Shown here piece by piece: positions 63,967 through 64,000 of a stretch of 64,000 nucleotides of DNA. The DNA lies in contig NZ_OZ075067.1 of assembly GCF_964186585.1 (NCBI RefSeq), positions 1,116,001 to 1,180,000 of the forward strand, written 5' to 3'. This stretch comes from Microbacterium sp. MM2322. GTDB taxonomy: Bacteria > Actinomycetota > Actinomycetes > Actinomycetales > Microbacteriaceae. Within the stretch, counting starts at the first letter, position 1. Each line of letters opens with the position of its first letter. The notes beneath the pieces are model-generated. The model did not search any database and was not told the origin of the DNA. It was given only the letters and a program-made list of their open reading frames with translations. The translations under genes and the position numbers were made by a program.

Positions 63967-64000
63967 TGACGCTCCCAGAAACTTGGCCCGACGGGCTCTT
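63963..64000 (-). CDS. qcrA: Rieske iron-sulfur protein QcrA, last codons only (5' part outside window)
   Basis: Reading the minus strand at the right edge gives EPVGPSFWERH and a TGA stop at 63965-63963. The PVGPSFWER ending is typical of actinobacterial QcrA, and the stop overlaps the qcrB TTG start. Only 11 residues are visible, so the call depends on this short match and the standard qcrC-qcrA-qcrB order. Confidence 0.75.
   Translation of the reverse strand, partial: EPVGPSFWERH

Noticed and set aside
1..64000. tRNA, rRNA or riboswitch genes
   Set aside because: I found no T-loop-like GGTTCGA context with matching acceptor arms and no known riboswitch core in the short intergenic gaps. 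Reading by eye could miss a divergent example; a covariance-model scan would settle it.

Overview
The window is a stretch of chromosome from a high-GC Gram-positive actinobacterium. Gene content and protein style point to Microbacteriaceae, most likely Microbacterium or a close relative. Supporting signs are a dcw cluster with sepF, yggT and divIVA but no ftsA, a GarA/OdhI-type FHA protein, a PASTA kinase beside class II DAHP synthase, an actinobacterial bc1/aa3 respiratory set (ctaC-ctaD-ctaF, qcrA-qcrB), and DUF3040 and DUF3043 proteins. Genes are packed tightly and no gap between genes exceeds about 210 bp. I see no tRNA, rRNA, CRISPR array, insertion sequence, prophage or obvious recent transfer.

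Layout. 1-7.1 kb: tail of a LysR regulator, aldo/keto reductase, DUF1905 protein, prepilin peptidase, YihY/BrkB membrane protein, glycogen phosphorylase, a small unknown protein and a CYTH-domain protein. 7.2-9.7 kb (minus): dihydrolipoyl dehydrogenase, CopC-like protein and a small Cys-containing unknown. 9.8-11.6 kb: garA and two MerR regulators, as in the mycobacterial Rv1827-Rv1830 neighbourhood but without the DUF151 nuclease gene. 11.7-18 kb: pyruvate carboxylase flanked by two ParA/MinD-type ATPases, then peptide deformylase. 18-28.4 kb: a segment resembling mycobacterial Rv2169c-Rv2187 (fadD15, ROK kinase, plsC, aroG, PASTA kinase, LysM cell-wall protein, Rv2175c-like DNA-binding protein, polyprenyl diphosphate synthase, DUF3040). 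28.5-46.4 kb: the division and cell-wall cluster mraZ-rsmH-ftsL-ftsI-murF-mraY-murD-ftsW-murG-murC-ftsQ-ftsZ-yggS-sepF-yggT-divIVA-lspA-rluD, with murE missing. 46.4-55.7 kb: acetyltransferase, Nudix hydrolase, dnaE, an acidic membrane protein, hisD, nrdR, pyrD and DUF3043 protein. 55.8-64 kb: M20 peptidase, erpA, ctaC-ctaD-ctaF plus a PP2C phosphatase, converging on rhodanese, qcrB and the last codons of qcrA.

How it works together: the central block makes lipid II and the divisome and is probably self-regulated by MraZ through three AAAGTGG boxes. The kinase, Rv2175c-like protein and LysM protein form a plausible envelope-signalling island. The right end encodes the terminal respiratory supercomplex and the A-type Fe-S carrier that may help mature it. 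Many genes start 6-7 nt after a TANNNT -10 element, so leaderless transcription appears to be the normal start mode here, and I used it to choose several start codons. I did not find a convincing new multi-gene system; the most testable new idea is the kinase/DNA-binding protein/LysM circuit at 23.1-26.8 kb.
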